In this document: one piece after another, positions 1-5,988 of the stretch
Numbering within the stretch: the stretch's first letter is position 1
Layout: each line of letters opens with the position of its first letter
Origin: a virus
DNA: 31,197 nucleotides
Direction: 5' to 3' (one strand)
Virus record (IMG/VR): IMGVR_UViG_3300030085_005130
Span: 1-31,197 of that record
Made by a program: the position numbers and the translations under genes
Notes under the pieces: generated by a model
What the model saw: the letters and a program-made list of their open reading frames with translations, nothing else
Database searches by the model: none
What the model was told of the DNA's origin: nothing

Positions 1-82
1 ACCTTTCACAAGACATGTGCCACCCATAAGGGTTGCCGTCATTATGATGGGCAAGGGTGAATGCCAGCAGAAGTGCTAACAT
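1..82 (-). CDS. 5' part of an unrecognised small protein with hydrophobic N-terminus (runs off left edge)
   Basis: Reading leftwards from an ATG at 82-80 the frame stays open to the window edge and gives 27 residues beginning MLALLLAFTLAHHNDGNPYGWHMSC. The first ten or so residues are hydrophobic and could be a short membrane or signal segment; they are followed by a His/Asn/Gly-rich stretch and a Cys. The start is chosen because a well formed sigma70-type promoter (-35 at 129-124, -10 at 106-101) would start transcription around position 94, leaving a very short leader with no clear ribosome binding site. I do not recognise the function with certainty; small proteins of this style occur in cyanophage genomes. 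The 3' end is outside the window. Confidence 0.55.
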   Translation of the reverse strand, partial: MLALLLAFTLAHHNDGNPYGWHMSCER

Positions 83-100
83 ATGGATGAACGTAGGTCT

Positions 101-129
101 ATTATAGACCCTATATTCTATATAGTCAA
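101..129 (-). promoter_or_regulatory. sigma70-type promoter (TTGACT - 17 bp - TATAAT)
   Basis: On the minus strand TTGACT (129-124) and TATAAT (106-101) are separated by exactly 17 bp, matching the bacterial vegetative sigma consensus at 11 of 12 positions. The predicted start near 94 is about 12 bp before the ATG at 82. Other promoters in the window are of the T4 late type, so this would be an early promoter read by unmodified host polymerase, marking the border between the late structural block and the next gene. Confidence 0.7.
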
Positions 130-131
130 GT

Positions 132-157
132 ATTTTTGTAATTTGTGATACAAAAAT
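132..157. repeat. AT-rich inverted repeat between two genes
   Basis: ATTTTTGTA at 132-140 is perfectly complementary to TACAAAAAT at 149-157, giving a 9 bp stem with an 8 nt loop. It sits between the TAA of the 62-residue gene (159-157) and the -35 element at 129-124. It could act as a weak terminator or as an mRNA 3' end protecting the late transcript, but no run of T follows the stem on the minus strand, so a classical rho-independent terminator is not supported. Confidence 0.4.
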
Positions 158-345
158 TACATTTCATAATCTTCTGACTCTTCAATCAACTCATCAATAA
201 CAGTTTTTTTACCATCAAGTTTTTGTAGAGTATGCAAATTAGACTTTTGATATTTTTTTAATTGCTTATATTTTTTCATCAGTTTTTTCATATCTTCCTT
301 AGGAAGTTCAAACTCAACTGATTCTACATCAAATCCTTTACTCAT
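157..345 (-). CDS. small charged phage protein, function unknown (62 aa)
   Basis: A 62-residue protein rich in Lys, Glu and Asp, with a Lys-rich central stretch (residues about 19-35, KKLMKKYKQLKKYQK) that probably forms an amphipathic helix, and an acidic C-terminus ending EESEDYEM. The ATG at 345 has an AGGA-type ribosome binding site about 11 bp upstream. It is the last gene of a run of small genes on the minus strand and is followed by an AT-rich inverted repeat and a sigma70-type promoter for the next gene. No domain is recognised. A DNA- or protein-binding accessory role is possible but unsupported. Confidence is moderate because the ORF is short, though strand, spacing and charge pattern fit a real phage gene. 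Confidence 0.6.
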   Translation of the reverse strand: MSKGFDVESVEFELPKEDMKKLMKKYKQLKKYQKSNLHTLQKLDGKKTVIDELIEESEDYEM

Positions 346-366
346 TTTTGAAAAATCCTACAGACT

Positions 367-376
367 GAAAATTTTC
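367..376. repeat. short perfect palindrome in the 59 bp spacer 346-404
   Basis: GAAAATTTTC is a 10 bp self-complementary sequence in the AT-rich spacer between the 62 aa and 117 aa genes. A neighbouring GGAAA...TTTCC pair lies at 378-391. No late promoter core is seen in this spacer, so the downstream gene is probably read through from upstream. The role, if any, is unknown. Confidence 0.3.
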
Positions 377-404
377 TGGAAATTTTTTTCCGGTATTTTT
401 GGAA

Positions 405-758
405 TCACTTCCTCTTTTTGGTTTCAGGTGCTTTAGCACCCCAGAGTTTGGGGTTGTAACTACCTTGACCATAGTCGATAGCCTTTAATCCATCACGAAA
501 CTTATCCCAATACATGTTGAAGATACTAACTGCTTTTTGACTACGAGTTAAATCATAACGAAGTTGTCCATCAACTTCATACTTTACAATACGGGCATCA
601 TTAGGACACTCTTTAGTATTAACTTGTTCCCAAGTTCCATTCTCGATCATGATTTCTACACCATATCTCTTCTTGGAATTTTCTCTTTCTGATGCCGTCC
701 ACGAATCCATAGATTCTTCCTTTGTAACTACTTCTTTTTCAAGAACTTTTTCTGTCAT
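405..758 (-). CDS. phage protein of unknown function (117 aa)
   Basis: A 117-residue soluble protein with an acidic N-terminus, a central segment around residues 30-70 (YGVEIMIENGTWEQVNTKE, then NDARIVKYEVDGQLRYDLTR) that looks like a small beta-rich fold, a helical aromatic segment (SIFNMYWDKFRDGL), and a basic tail ending ETKKRK. No catalytic motif or transmembrane segment is visible. It lies 21 bp downstream of the 195-residue gene and probably shares its transcript from the late promoter at 1744-1750. I do not recognise the family; it has the look of a conserved cyanophage hypothetical. Confidence 0.72.
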   Translation of the reverse strand: MTEKVLEKEVVTKEESMDSWTASERENSKKRYGVEIMIENGTWEQVNTKECPNDARIVKYEVDGQLRYDLTRSQKAVSIFNMYWDKFRDGLKAIDYGQGSYNPKLWGAKAPETKKRK

Positions 759-779
759 GATAAAAAAAATGATTAAATA

Positions 780-1367
780 TTAACCGCGATTGCCCCAGAC
801 AATATTTGGATATGCCTCAGCAACAACTGGTTGTGTAAGTTTATATTTAGTAGCAAGTTTTTTGTCTTTGCACAGACAGAGGATCTCTGCTTCTAGTGGA
901 TGAAGACCTTCTAACAAGTTGATAAACATAGATTCTCTACGCAACTTGCTCAAACCATCATTACCACCTTTCAAAAAATTGTAAAAGATTTTAAATTCTT
1001 TACGAATAGATGTTCTTCCTTGATCTTGAGATCCCAAAGATTGAGATCCAATCTCGTTCATTTTATTTACAGCATCTCCAATCTTATCGGAGAGTTGTCC
1101 GCTGTATGCCGTTTGTTCACCTGCAGATGCATAAGGAACATCTCCCTCAGGAAGCATGGATACAATTGAAGTATCAAAATTCCAAATTAAAACAGCTCTA
1201 AGGGCAGGATGGTCAAATTTACGAAGTGCTTCAATCTTCTTTGCTTTTGACCTTTGCTTACAAATTACTTGAAGCACTTCAAAAATAAAAGGATTTGCCG
1301 GTAAATCTGGAATTGGTACCGGTGCCTTCTTAGTTGTCGTCTTCTTCGCCGTTGTCTTCGTAGTCAT
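780..1367 (-). CDS. conserved T4-like cyanophage protein, DUF6433-like (195 aa)
   Basis: I start this gene at the ATG at 1367 (MTTKTTAKKTTTKK...), not at the ATG at 1400, because the extra 11 residues (MRLLHLILKTI) lie entirely within the upstream gene and add no conserved-looking sequence. After a Lys/Thr-rich N-terminal tail the protein contains helical segments with motifs I associate with DUF6433 proteins of marine T4-like phages: KIEALRKFDHPALR, LIWNFDTSI, LPEGDVPY, GGNDGLSKLRRESMF, LLEGLHPLEAEIL and CKDKKLATKY. Function of that family is unknown; assignment is from memory of the motif pattern. Its start overlaps the end of the small membrane protein gene by 38 bp, suggesting translational coupling. 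Confidence 0.78.
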   Translation of the reverse strand: MTTKTTAKKTTTKKAPVPIPDLPANPFIFEVLQVICKQRSKAKKIEALRKFDHPALRAVLIWNFDTSIVSMLPEGDVPYASAGEQTAYSGQLSDKIGDAVNKMNEIGSQSLGSQDQGRTSIRKEFKIFYNFLKGGNDGLSKLRRESMFINLLEGLHPLEAEILCLCKDKKLATKYKLTQPVVAEAYPNIVWGNRG

Positions 1368-1560
1368 GATAGTTTTCAAAATTAAATGCAATAACCTCAT
1401 CTGGAATCAGGTTGCCCTGATTATCAAACATTTCGGGGTGAGGTCTTGGTACTTCCCGATAGTTCATCATATATTCTCTAGCAGTCCAACCTCCAATTAG
1501 TCCCACGATAAGAAATAGGATGGTCATGAATGAACCAAAAACTAAACTAACTGCTAACAT
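1330..1560 (-). CDS. small single-pass membrane protein (76 aa)
   Basis: The first about 26 residues form one strongly hydrophobic helix (SLVFGSFMTILFLIVGLIGG), followed by WTAREYMMNYRE and a soluble acidic tail with HPEMFDNQGNLIPDE, ending in EDNGEEDDN. The predicted layout is N-terminal membrane anchor with an acidic cytoplasmic tail. Small proteins of this organisation are common in T4-like cyanophages, with no established role known to me. The start at 1560 is supported by a GGAGA ribosome binding site about 9 bp upstream. The nearest promoter is the late core at 1744-1750, some 180 bp upstream. The gene end overlaps the next gene by 38 bp. Confidence 0.8.
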   Translation of the reverse strand: MLAVSLVFGSFMTILFLIVGLIGGWTAREYMMNYREVPRPHPEMFDNQGNLIPDEVIAFNFENYHDYEDNGEEDDN

Positions 1561-1751
1561 TGTTCTTTCTCCGGGGTTTAATTCTTTTTTTCTTCCTTAT
1601 ATTAAAGGAAAACTCAAAATAGACGTTTACTTCCCGGTTTAGAAAGCAAACCATCTTTTCAAAAATAATGTGAAATGGTTGTGTCTGCTTTCTTTTACCT
1701 CCATTAAGTAAAAAATCAACACCACGATTAGCGTGATTATTTTTATTTATG
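1561..1751 (-). other. 191 bp spacer with a late promoter and no confident gene
   Basis: This is the longest gene-poor stretch in the window. It holds a late promoter core at 1744-1750, imperfect hairpin sequence around 1715-1740 (CACG...CGTG), and a 6 bp stem TTCCTT...AAGGAA near 1595-1612. On the minus strand an ATG preceding GAGGT near 1701 opens only 17 codons, and another ATG near 1667 opens 35 codons (MVCFLNREVNVYF...) ending inside the next gene. Neither has a good ribosome binding site. It may be a long 5' leader or the remnant of a lost gene. Confidence 0.45.
1744..1750 (-). promoter_or_regulatory. T4-type late promoter core (CATAAATA)
   Basis: ATAAATA on the minus strand, preceded by C, begins one base after the glutaredoxin stop codon. 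Downstream genes in this direction are the small membrane protein (start 1560) and the 195, 117 and 62 aa genes. The leader would be about 180 nt, far longer than at other late promoters here. Confidence 0.5.
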
Positions 1752-1994
1752 TTAAGATTTAATGACTTGTTGTTCTCTGAGAAATTCGATTGTGTCACTA
1801 CATCCTCCTATTTTTTTATCATCACAGATTACTTGAGGAAAAGTAGATCCTCTACCAAATTTTTGATAGAATTCAGTTTTAGTAAAGTCGCTTCCCAAAT
1901 TATAAGACACAAAGTCCTTACCTGTCAATTCTAGGACAAGTTTTAGTTTTTTACAATAGGGACAATCGTCTTTTGTATATACAATAAAATTCAT
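1752..1994 (-). CDS. glutaredoxin
   Basis: An 80-residue protein of the size and layout of a classical dithiol glutaredoxin. The active site CPYC is at residues 11-14 after the first beta strand (MNFIVYTKDD). The cis-proline motif TFPQV has Pro at residue 53, and the glutathione-binding loop GGCSDT is at 63-68, as in the usual GGxxD signature. Family knowledge: glutaredoxins use glutathione to reduce disulfides, for example in ribonucleotide reductase, and T4-like cyanophages often carry one. It lies 26 bp after the tail-assembly-chaperone-like gene with no late promoter core of its own, so it is likely co-transcribed from 2480-2486. The Shine-Dalgarno is weak. Cofactor and substrate are not visible; the fold assignment is very secure. 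Confidence 0.95.
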   Translation of the reverse strand: MNFIVYTKDDCPYCKKLKLVLELTGKDFVSYNLGSDFTKTEFYQKFGRGSTFPQVICDDKKIGGCSDTIEFLREQQVIKS

Positions 1995-2020
1995 AATTTC
2001 AATTTAATAATTCAATCTGA

Positions 2021-2461
2021 TTATGCTAAGTTAGGCCAAGAAACTTCTAATGGATTTGTTGTTGTAGATGTAATATCTCTAAGTTTCTGAATATAGTCAT
2101 CAAGGTCAGACATATTATCCGTTGTATCTAATCCTTGTCTGGTTTCACTTAAGTTTCTCATAACTCTCCACTCAACTTCTTTAATTTTTTCATCTCTAGT
2201 TTCTCTAACCTGATCCCATCTTTTAATATTTCTAGCAGAAATTTCAGATTCTGTCAAGGATGTAGTTTGCCACTCAGTACCACTCCAAGTAAGTTTATGA
2301 GTTTCTTGATTAAAATCTGGAGGATTTGAAACTTGAACATATCCAGCATCTACTAATTCATCACTAGTAAATGTAGAAGAATCTGTTCTAGTTGTTCCAT
2401 CAGAAAGCCTAATTCTCTCTGGTAAATTGGAAGTAGGATATTGTGTTTTATATGAGTACAT
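2021..2461 (-). CDS. tail assembly chaperone-like protein (146 aa)
   Basis: The N-terminal half contains a short beta-rich segment with TSDELVDAGYVQV and HKLTWSGTEWQ. The C-terminal half has the pattern W-x-Q-V-R-x-x-R-D-x-K-I, then VEWRVMRNLSE, a run of aspartates (TTDNMSDLDDYIQKLRDI) and a final PLEVSWPN. This order (charged helix, Trp, YIQKLRDI, then VSWP) is typical of the phage tail assembly chaperone family Phage_tail_APC (PF16778-like), often found next to tail fibre genes. Such proteins are thought to assist fibre or tape-measure assembly; the role is by family analogy. The ATG at 2461 has an AGAGG ribosome binding site and a late promoter 18 bp upstream. Confidence 0.8.
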   Translation of the reverse strand: MYSYKTQYPTSNLPERIRLSDGTTRTDSSTFTSDELVDAGYVQVSNPPDFNQETHKLTWSGTEWQTTSLTESEISARNIKRWDQVRETRDEKIKEVEWRVMRNLSETRQGLDTTDNMSDLDDYIQKLRDITSTTTNPLEVSWPNLA

Positions 2462-2479
2462 AATTTTATACCTCTGCGA

Positions 2480-2486
2480 TATTTAT
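2480..2486 (-). promoter_or_regulatory. T4-type late promoter core (CATAAATA)
   Basis: ATAAATA on the minus strand with C before it, one base after the TAA (2490-2488) of the upstream 629 aa gene and 18 bp before the ATG at 2461. It would drive the tail-assembly-chaperone-like gene and glutaredoxin. Confidence 0.65.
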
Positions 2487-2487
2487 G

Positions 2488-3267
2488 TTAGTATCCGAAT
2501 TCGGCTTTTATATCAGCAATAATATCATCAACAATACCTTGCATTTCACTCTGTACAGGAGCATTACCAGATGTTCTAGCAGCTAAAGTTGCTATAGCTA
2601 AGACATTATTTTGACCAGTACCATCACTCCACATACCATCATTCTGGACACCAGTCGAGGTATTATTATACTTCGTTATCGAACCAAATGTTGTTCCCCA
2701 TTCGCTATGTCCTAACAATATGTAAAGGTCACATGTACTAGGATCACCAGCACCAGTAATCATCATATAAGATGCATAAACTTGAAATCCATTAACAGTG
2801 GCGTTATTGTATAAATCTACTTGACTCTTTGTACCTTGACCATCAGCACCGGAGTTTCCACCTTTAGCAAATCCACAGTATTGAGATCCAGAATTACCTG
2901 TAGTAGCAGCAACGATTAATGCACCATGACTATTTAAGTTTGTATTAGTAGTCCATCCTCCTGCAACATATTTGTAATCACTAACAGCAGCAGCACTTCC
3001 ACTAGGTGTAGTAGAAGTTGTATTAGCATAACTTACGGGTTGACTACCACCAGTTCCACTGGAACCAAAATCACCACTAACATTACTGGTAACACAAATG
3101 GTATAGTTTCCACTGTCATACATATCCCCACCACCATCAGGTATGTATGTTGCATTACTTCCATACGTTATATTATGAGGGCTAGTTGTAAGTTTATAAT
3201 TAGTTCTGCCACCAACAATTGCTTGTGAGATTTTGGCCATTTCCACAGAGTCTCTTAAATCCGCAAT
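2488..3267 (-). repeat. C-terminal adhesin module, copy A (paralogous to 4380-5150)
   Basis: The coding segment for residues 371-629 of the 629 aa protein aligns along its length with residues 36-291 of the next gene upstream. Shared landmarks in the same order are DLR, GRTxY, a D-G-G-D element, YVAGGWTxN, NSGADG, VDLYN, DLYILLGH, KYNNT, MWS and VQxEMQGIV. DNA identity is visibly high near the 3' ends, where caat-acc-ttg-cat-ttca blocks match. Confidence 0.85.
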
Positions 3268-4377
3268 AGTGGTAGGTTCAGTACTTCCTGTTGATGTATC
3301 ATTAATCGTAACAGTAGCACTTGTTCCAATTACAGAATCATCTTCAGGAGATTTTAGTGAAATTGTAAATGATTCTGTCTGTCCAGACTCAGTATACCCA
3401 TCAGCGTCTGCTGTTATTACAATTGATCCTGTAGAACCACTTATAGAAACTGTTCCAGAACTGGGTGAAATATCTGTCGATTCCATGTCACTACTTCTGG
3501 TTGTGATCCAATCCAGTGTTCCACTAGTAAAATTGGTCATAGATATAGAGAACGTAACAGTTTGTCCTTCATTTACACTAGTTGTACTTGGAGTGATTGT
3601 TGCAACTGGTGTTAGTGAAGTATCTTGTATTGTTACACTACTACTGGCAACAATAGGTCCGCTAGTGCTGTTAGCTCGTGCATATATATTGAAAGTCTCA
3701 TTACCCTCTGTAGTAAGATCATCTCTTATAGAAAGAAAGAAAGTTCCTGATGATCCATTAAAAGAAAAACTACCTGTTAAATTGCTAAAAATATCAGTTG
3801 CATTTGCTGCTGTTCCTGTTAATGTATAATAGTGAGTTCCAGTATAAGTATCAGTTCCTGCCAGAGTCATGGTAACTGTTGTACCTTCGTTTGGCGTTGA
3901 AGTGCTTGGTGTGAGTGTATATGAAGGTTGTGGCATTGAAAAAGTTCCACTTTCCCCAAGTATAGGTCCAGAAACTGATTGTTCTCGTATTTGAAGTTTA
4001 TAAGACGCAGTATCGTTGGTATTATTTCTCACTAAGGTTTTGGTAAATGAACCCACACCAGAAGAATTTAAGTAAAATTGACCAGTCAATGTGCTATCAG
4101 TAAAAAAGCTACTGGTGGGAAGACCACCTGATGATTGAGATACGATTGAATAATATAAAGCATCTTGATTTTCATAACCATCCGTGTTAATCGTAAATGT
4201 TATAGGTTGCCCTTCCAAATGATTTCCACTATTGGGAGAAATACTGTTAAGATATTTTGTTTTCGGCCATTTATTGTTAATGCGAGCATTGTAACAATCA
4301 AATAAATCAAAAGTTCCTGTAGCAACATACAGATTAGTTGATTGTTTAACACCTATAATTCCATTATTTCTTCTCAT
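2488..4377 (-). CDS. virion adhesin with Calx-beta-like repeats and a duplicated C-terminal module (629 aa)
   Basis: Residues 1-40 (MRRNNGIIGVKQST...) look like a virion-attachment segment. Three beta-sandwich repeats follow at about 44-148, 152-254 and 258-363. Each has the Calx-beta-like opening (S/N)EG-x-x-(V/I)-T-(F/M), as in PNEGTTVTM and VNEGQTVTF, and the second and third end in I(Q/N)DTS. The last 260 residues, from ADLRDS onward, are homologous to nearly the whole neighbouring 291 aa protein: shared blocks include NSGADG, DLYILLGH, NAPVQSEMQGIVDDI versus TLPVQGEMQGIVNDI, and a C-terminal GY. The protein probably presents the C-terminal module on a flexible stalk. It begins 2 bp after the upstream gene, so it is likely translationally coupled. 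Receptor unknown. Confidence 0.85.
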   Translation of the reverse strand: MRRNNGIIGVKQSTNLYVATGTFDLFDCYNARINNKWPKTKYLNSISPNSGNHLEGQPITFTINTDGYENQDALYYSIVSQSSGGLPTSSFFTDSTLTGQFYLNSSGVGSFTKTLVRNNTNDTASYKLQIREQSVSGPILGESGTFSMPQPSYTLTPSTSTPNEGTTVTMTLAGTDTYTGTHYYTLTGTAANATDIFSNLTGSFSFNGSSGTFFLSIRDDLTTEGNETFNIYARANSTSGPIVASSSVTIQDTSLTPVATITPSTTSVNEGQTVTFSISMTNFTSGTLDWITTRSSDMESTDISPSSGTVSISGSTGSIVITADADGYTESGQTESFTISLKSPEDDSVIGTSATVTINDTSTGSTEPTTIADLRDSVEMAKISQAIVGGRTNYKLTTSPHNITYGSNATYIPDGGGDMYDSGNYTICVTSNVSGDFGSSGTGGSQPVSYANTTSTTPSGSAAAVSDYKYVAGGWTTNTNLNSHGALIVAATTGNSGSQYCGFAKGGNSGADGQGTKSQVDLYNNATVNGFQVYASYMMITGAGDPSTCDLYILLGHSEWGTTFGSITKYNNTSTGVQNDGMWSDGTGQNNVLAIATLAARTSGNAPVQSEMQGIVDDIIADIKAEFGY

Positions 4378-4379
4378 TT

Positions 4380-5150
4380 TTAATATCCCAACTGTGTTTT
4401 TATATCACTAATAATATCATTAACAATACCTTGCATTTCACCTTGAACCGGCAAGGTAGCACTCTGTCTAGAAAGAAAAAGTTTAATTGCCAATATATTG
4501 TTCTGACTAGTACTTTCACTCCACATAGCACTATTAGTAGATGTAGTATTAGTGTTATTGTATTTATTGATAGCACCAAATACTGATCCCCAATTAGGAT
4601 GTCCTAAAAGGATATACAAATCATTACTACTAGGATCACCCCCATTATAGGTACTCATATAAGAAGAGTATACTGTAAATCCATTTACATCAACTCCATT
4701 ATACAAATCTACTGTTGTTCTTGTACCACTGCCATCAGCACCAGAGTCTCCTCCAACCATCCATCCACACCACTGATATCCACTATTTCCTGTTGTTGTT
4801 GCAACAATTAATGGTCCATCATTTACCGAATAATTGTTGTTAGTCCATCCACCAGCAACATAAGTATAATTTGAAAAGGTGGGGTGAACTAATGGAGTAG
4901 TTTGACTATAATATATGGAATCGGGATGACTTGTGGCAGTACTACCATTTGATGGTGAACTATTACTTCTAGTGCTAGATGATATTGGTGTTGTCCAGTT
5001 TCCATTATCAAATATATCACCAGTACCATCATTAATCTTTCTGGCGTCACCACCATCAAATCTGTAACTATAATTGTTTGTAGTCAGTATATATCCAGTT
5101 CTACCGTTTTGAATTGCTGTACCAATATCACTCATAATAGTTCTCAAATC
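4380..5150 (-). repeat. C-terminal adhesin module, copy B (paralogous to 2488-3267)
   Basis: Second copy of the about 260 codon module described at 2488-3267. Here it makes up almost the entire protein. Tandem position on the same strand suggests a local duplication. Confidence 0.85.
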
Positions 5151-5255
5151 AGGTAGAGCCCCAGCACTTAAATGAGAGGAAATGATACTATGAACGCCAG
5201 TTGGGTTAACTGTTCCCGAACCTATAAGTCCACTATTTTCGGTATAGTACCCCAT
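4380..5255 (-). CDS. single-module virion protein paralogous to the C-terminus of the 629 aa protein (291 aa)
   Basis: Residues 1-35 are Gly/Ser-rich (MGYYTENSGLIGSG...). Residues about 36-291 form the same module as the C-terminal 260 residues of the following gene, with YVAGGWTNN, CGWMVGGDSGADG, VDLYNGVDVNGF, DLYILLGHPNWG and VQGEMQGIVNDI in order and GY at the very end. It lacks the beta-sandwich stalk of its paralogue. Aromatic residues, Gly and Asp are abundant, as in carbohydrate-binding phage tip proteins, but no known binding motif is identified. It starts 2 bp after the 123 aa gene and ends 2 bp before its paralogue, so the three form one tight unit from the late promoter at 5656-5662. 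Confidence 0.85.
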   Translation of the reverse strand: MGYYTENSGLIGSGTVNPTGVHSIISSHLSAGALPDLRTIMSDIGTAIQNGRTGYILTTNNYSYRFDGGDARKINDGTGDIFDNGNWTTPISSSTRSNSSPSNGSTATSHPDSIYYSQTTPLVHPTFSNYTYVAGGWTNNNYSVNDGPLIVATTTGNSGYQWCGWMVGGDSGADGSGTRTTVDLYNGVDVNGFTVYSSYMSTYNGGDPSSNDLYILLGHPNWGSVFGAINKYNNTNTTSTNSAMWSESTSQNNILAIKLFLSRQSATLPVQGEMQGIVNDIISDIKTQLGY

Positions 5256-5257
5256 GA

Positions 5258-5629
5258 TTAACTAATTTCTTCATAAGAGCAAGTAGCACTTAAATCTCCT
5301 GCAGAACTTGCTGCAAGATAAATTGAATGATCTTCTAACAAATAAATTGAAGTATCTTTTGAAATTACTACAAGAGTTGCATCAGCAGGGACTGCTATTG
5401 TATTTGCTAAGGTAGAATATGTTGTACCTCCAGCAGCATTTCTGATTGTTACAGTAATATCTGCAGAGTTTGTTCCGTCAATATTTGCAATAATCAAAGA
5501 ATTAATCTTTAAAATTTTACCAGACGATGCTGCATTCTCAAGGAGTTCGGATGCAGATGTAGCGATATCAGCATCAAATGCTATCTTCCCTAAAATACTT
5601 GTTGCACTAATTATATTTGGATTGGCCAT
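5258..5629 (-). CDS. small virion-type protein, common in marine myoviruses (123 aa)
   Basis: The sequence MANPNIISATSILGKI, then SSGKILKINSLIIANIDGTN, ADITVTIRNAAGG, ADATLVVISKD, IYLLEDHSIYL and GDLSATCSYEEIS matches in style a small beta-rich protein recurrent in marine T4-like phages: strands separated by turns, a central NIDGTNSADITV block, and a C-terminal CSYEEIS. Such proteins are usually annotated as virion structural or hypothetical; I know of no proven function. A late promoter core lies 26 bp upstream and an AAGGAGA ribosome binding site is present, so the start is well supported. It heads a tightly packed three-gene unit with the two adhesin paralogues. Confidence 0.8.
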   Translation of the reverse strand: MANPNIISATSILGKIAFDADIATSASELLENAASSGKILKINSLIIANIDGTNSADITVTIRNAAGGTTYSTLANTIAVPADATLVVISKDTSIYLLEDHSIYLAASSAGDLSATCSYEEIS

Positions 5630-5655
5630 TCTTTAGAGAGTCTCCTTCTTATGTT

Positions 5656-5662
5656 TATTTAT
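5656..5662 (-). promoter_or_regulatory. T4-type late promoter core (AATAAATA)
   Basis: ATAAATA on the minus strand sharing its first base with the last base of the upstream stop codon (TAATAAATA). It lies 26 bp before the ATG at 5629, with AAGGAGA between, and would drive the 123, 291 and 629 aa genes. Confidence 0.7.
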
Positions 5663-5961
5663 TATGAATTTAAAAATGCTAAGGTAGTTAATGAACTACT
5701 ACCTCCACCACCACCGCCGCCACCGCCATCAGTAGTAATCCGAGTACCATCAACAAAAAGTTGGTAACATGTTACAATACCAGAGACATTTACATTAGCA
5801 AGCGTAGAAATACCAGATACATTAACTTGTTTACAATTTACACGACCAACATCGGAACCACTTATAGTACATGCAGTACCAACATGAAAAGTATCATCAG
5901 TAGGATTTACAAATATATTATTATCAGTAACTAGATCACCAGTTTTTCTAGTCTTTCCCAT
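5662..5961 (-). CDS. small fibre-type protein with polyglycine linker (99 aa)
   Basis: A 99-residue protein made of fibre-like motifs: an N-terminal MGKTRKTGDLVTDNNIFVN segment, then two copies of the cyanophage fibre unit (NVSGISTLA and NVSGIVTCY), FVDGTRITT, a run of nine glycines, and a short hydrophobic tail TTLAFLNS. The N-VSG-I-(S/V)-T unit occurs many times in the large fibres of this window. It is probably a short adaptor or collar component that trimerises with, or mimics, the fibre N-terminus; that is inference. The start at 5961 has GGAGAAG closely upstream and a late promoter 16 bp upstream. The gene appears complete. Confidence 0.75.
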   Translation of the reverse strand: MGKTRKTGDLVTDNNIFVNPTDDTFHVGTACTISGSDVGRVNCKQVNVSGISTLANVNVSGIVTCYQLFVDGTRITTDGGGGGGGGGSSSLTTLAFLNS

Positions 5962-5977
5962 ACTTCTCCTTTATAGT

Positions 5978-5984
5978 TATTTAT
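5978..5984 (-). promoter_or_regulatory. T4-type late promoter core (AATAAATA)
   Basis: ATAAATA on the minus strand, a few bases after the TAA of the 1824 aa gene (5991-5989) and 16 bp before the ATG at 5961, followed by AAAGGAG. It would drive the 99 aa gene. Confidence 0.7.
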
Positions 5985-5988
5985 TTTA

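Noticed and set aside
132-157. Rho-independent terminator for the late cluster
   Set aside because: The stem is A/T-only apart from one G-C pair and no T-run follows it on the minus strand, so it was kept only as an inverted repeat.
1547-1798. 83-residue minus-strand frame over the spacer and the glutaredoxin end
   Set aside because: Its first part is an out-of-frame overlap with glutaredoxin, and its composition (Asn/Lys/Arg-rich) resembles translated AT-rich spacer. A shorter 35-codon version remains only a weak possibility.
3233-3829. 198-residue plus-strand reading frame
   Set aside because: It lies wholly inside the 629 aa minus-strand gene, mirrors its repetitive Ser/Thr codons, and has no ribosome binding site or domain. 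Several other plus-strand frames (for example 15691-16071, 18555-18983, 19977-20369) are rejected for the same reason.
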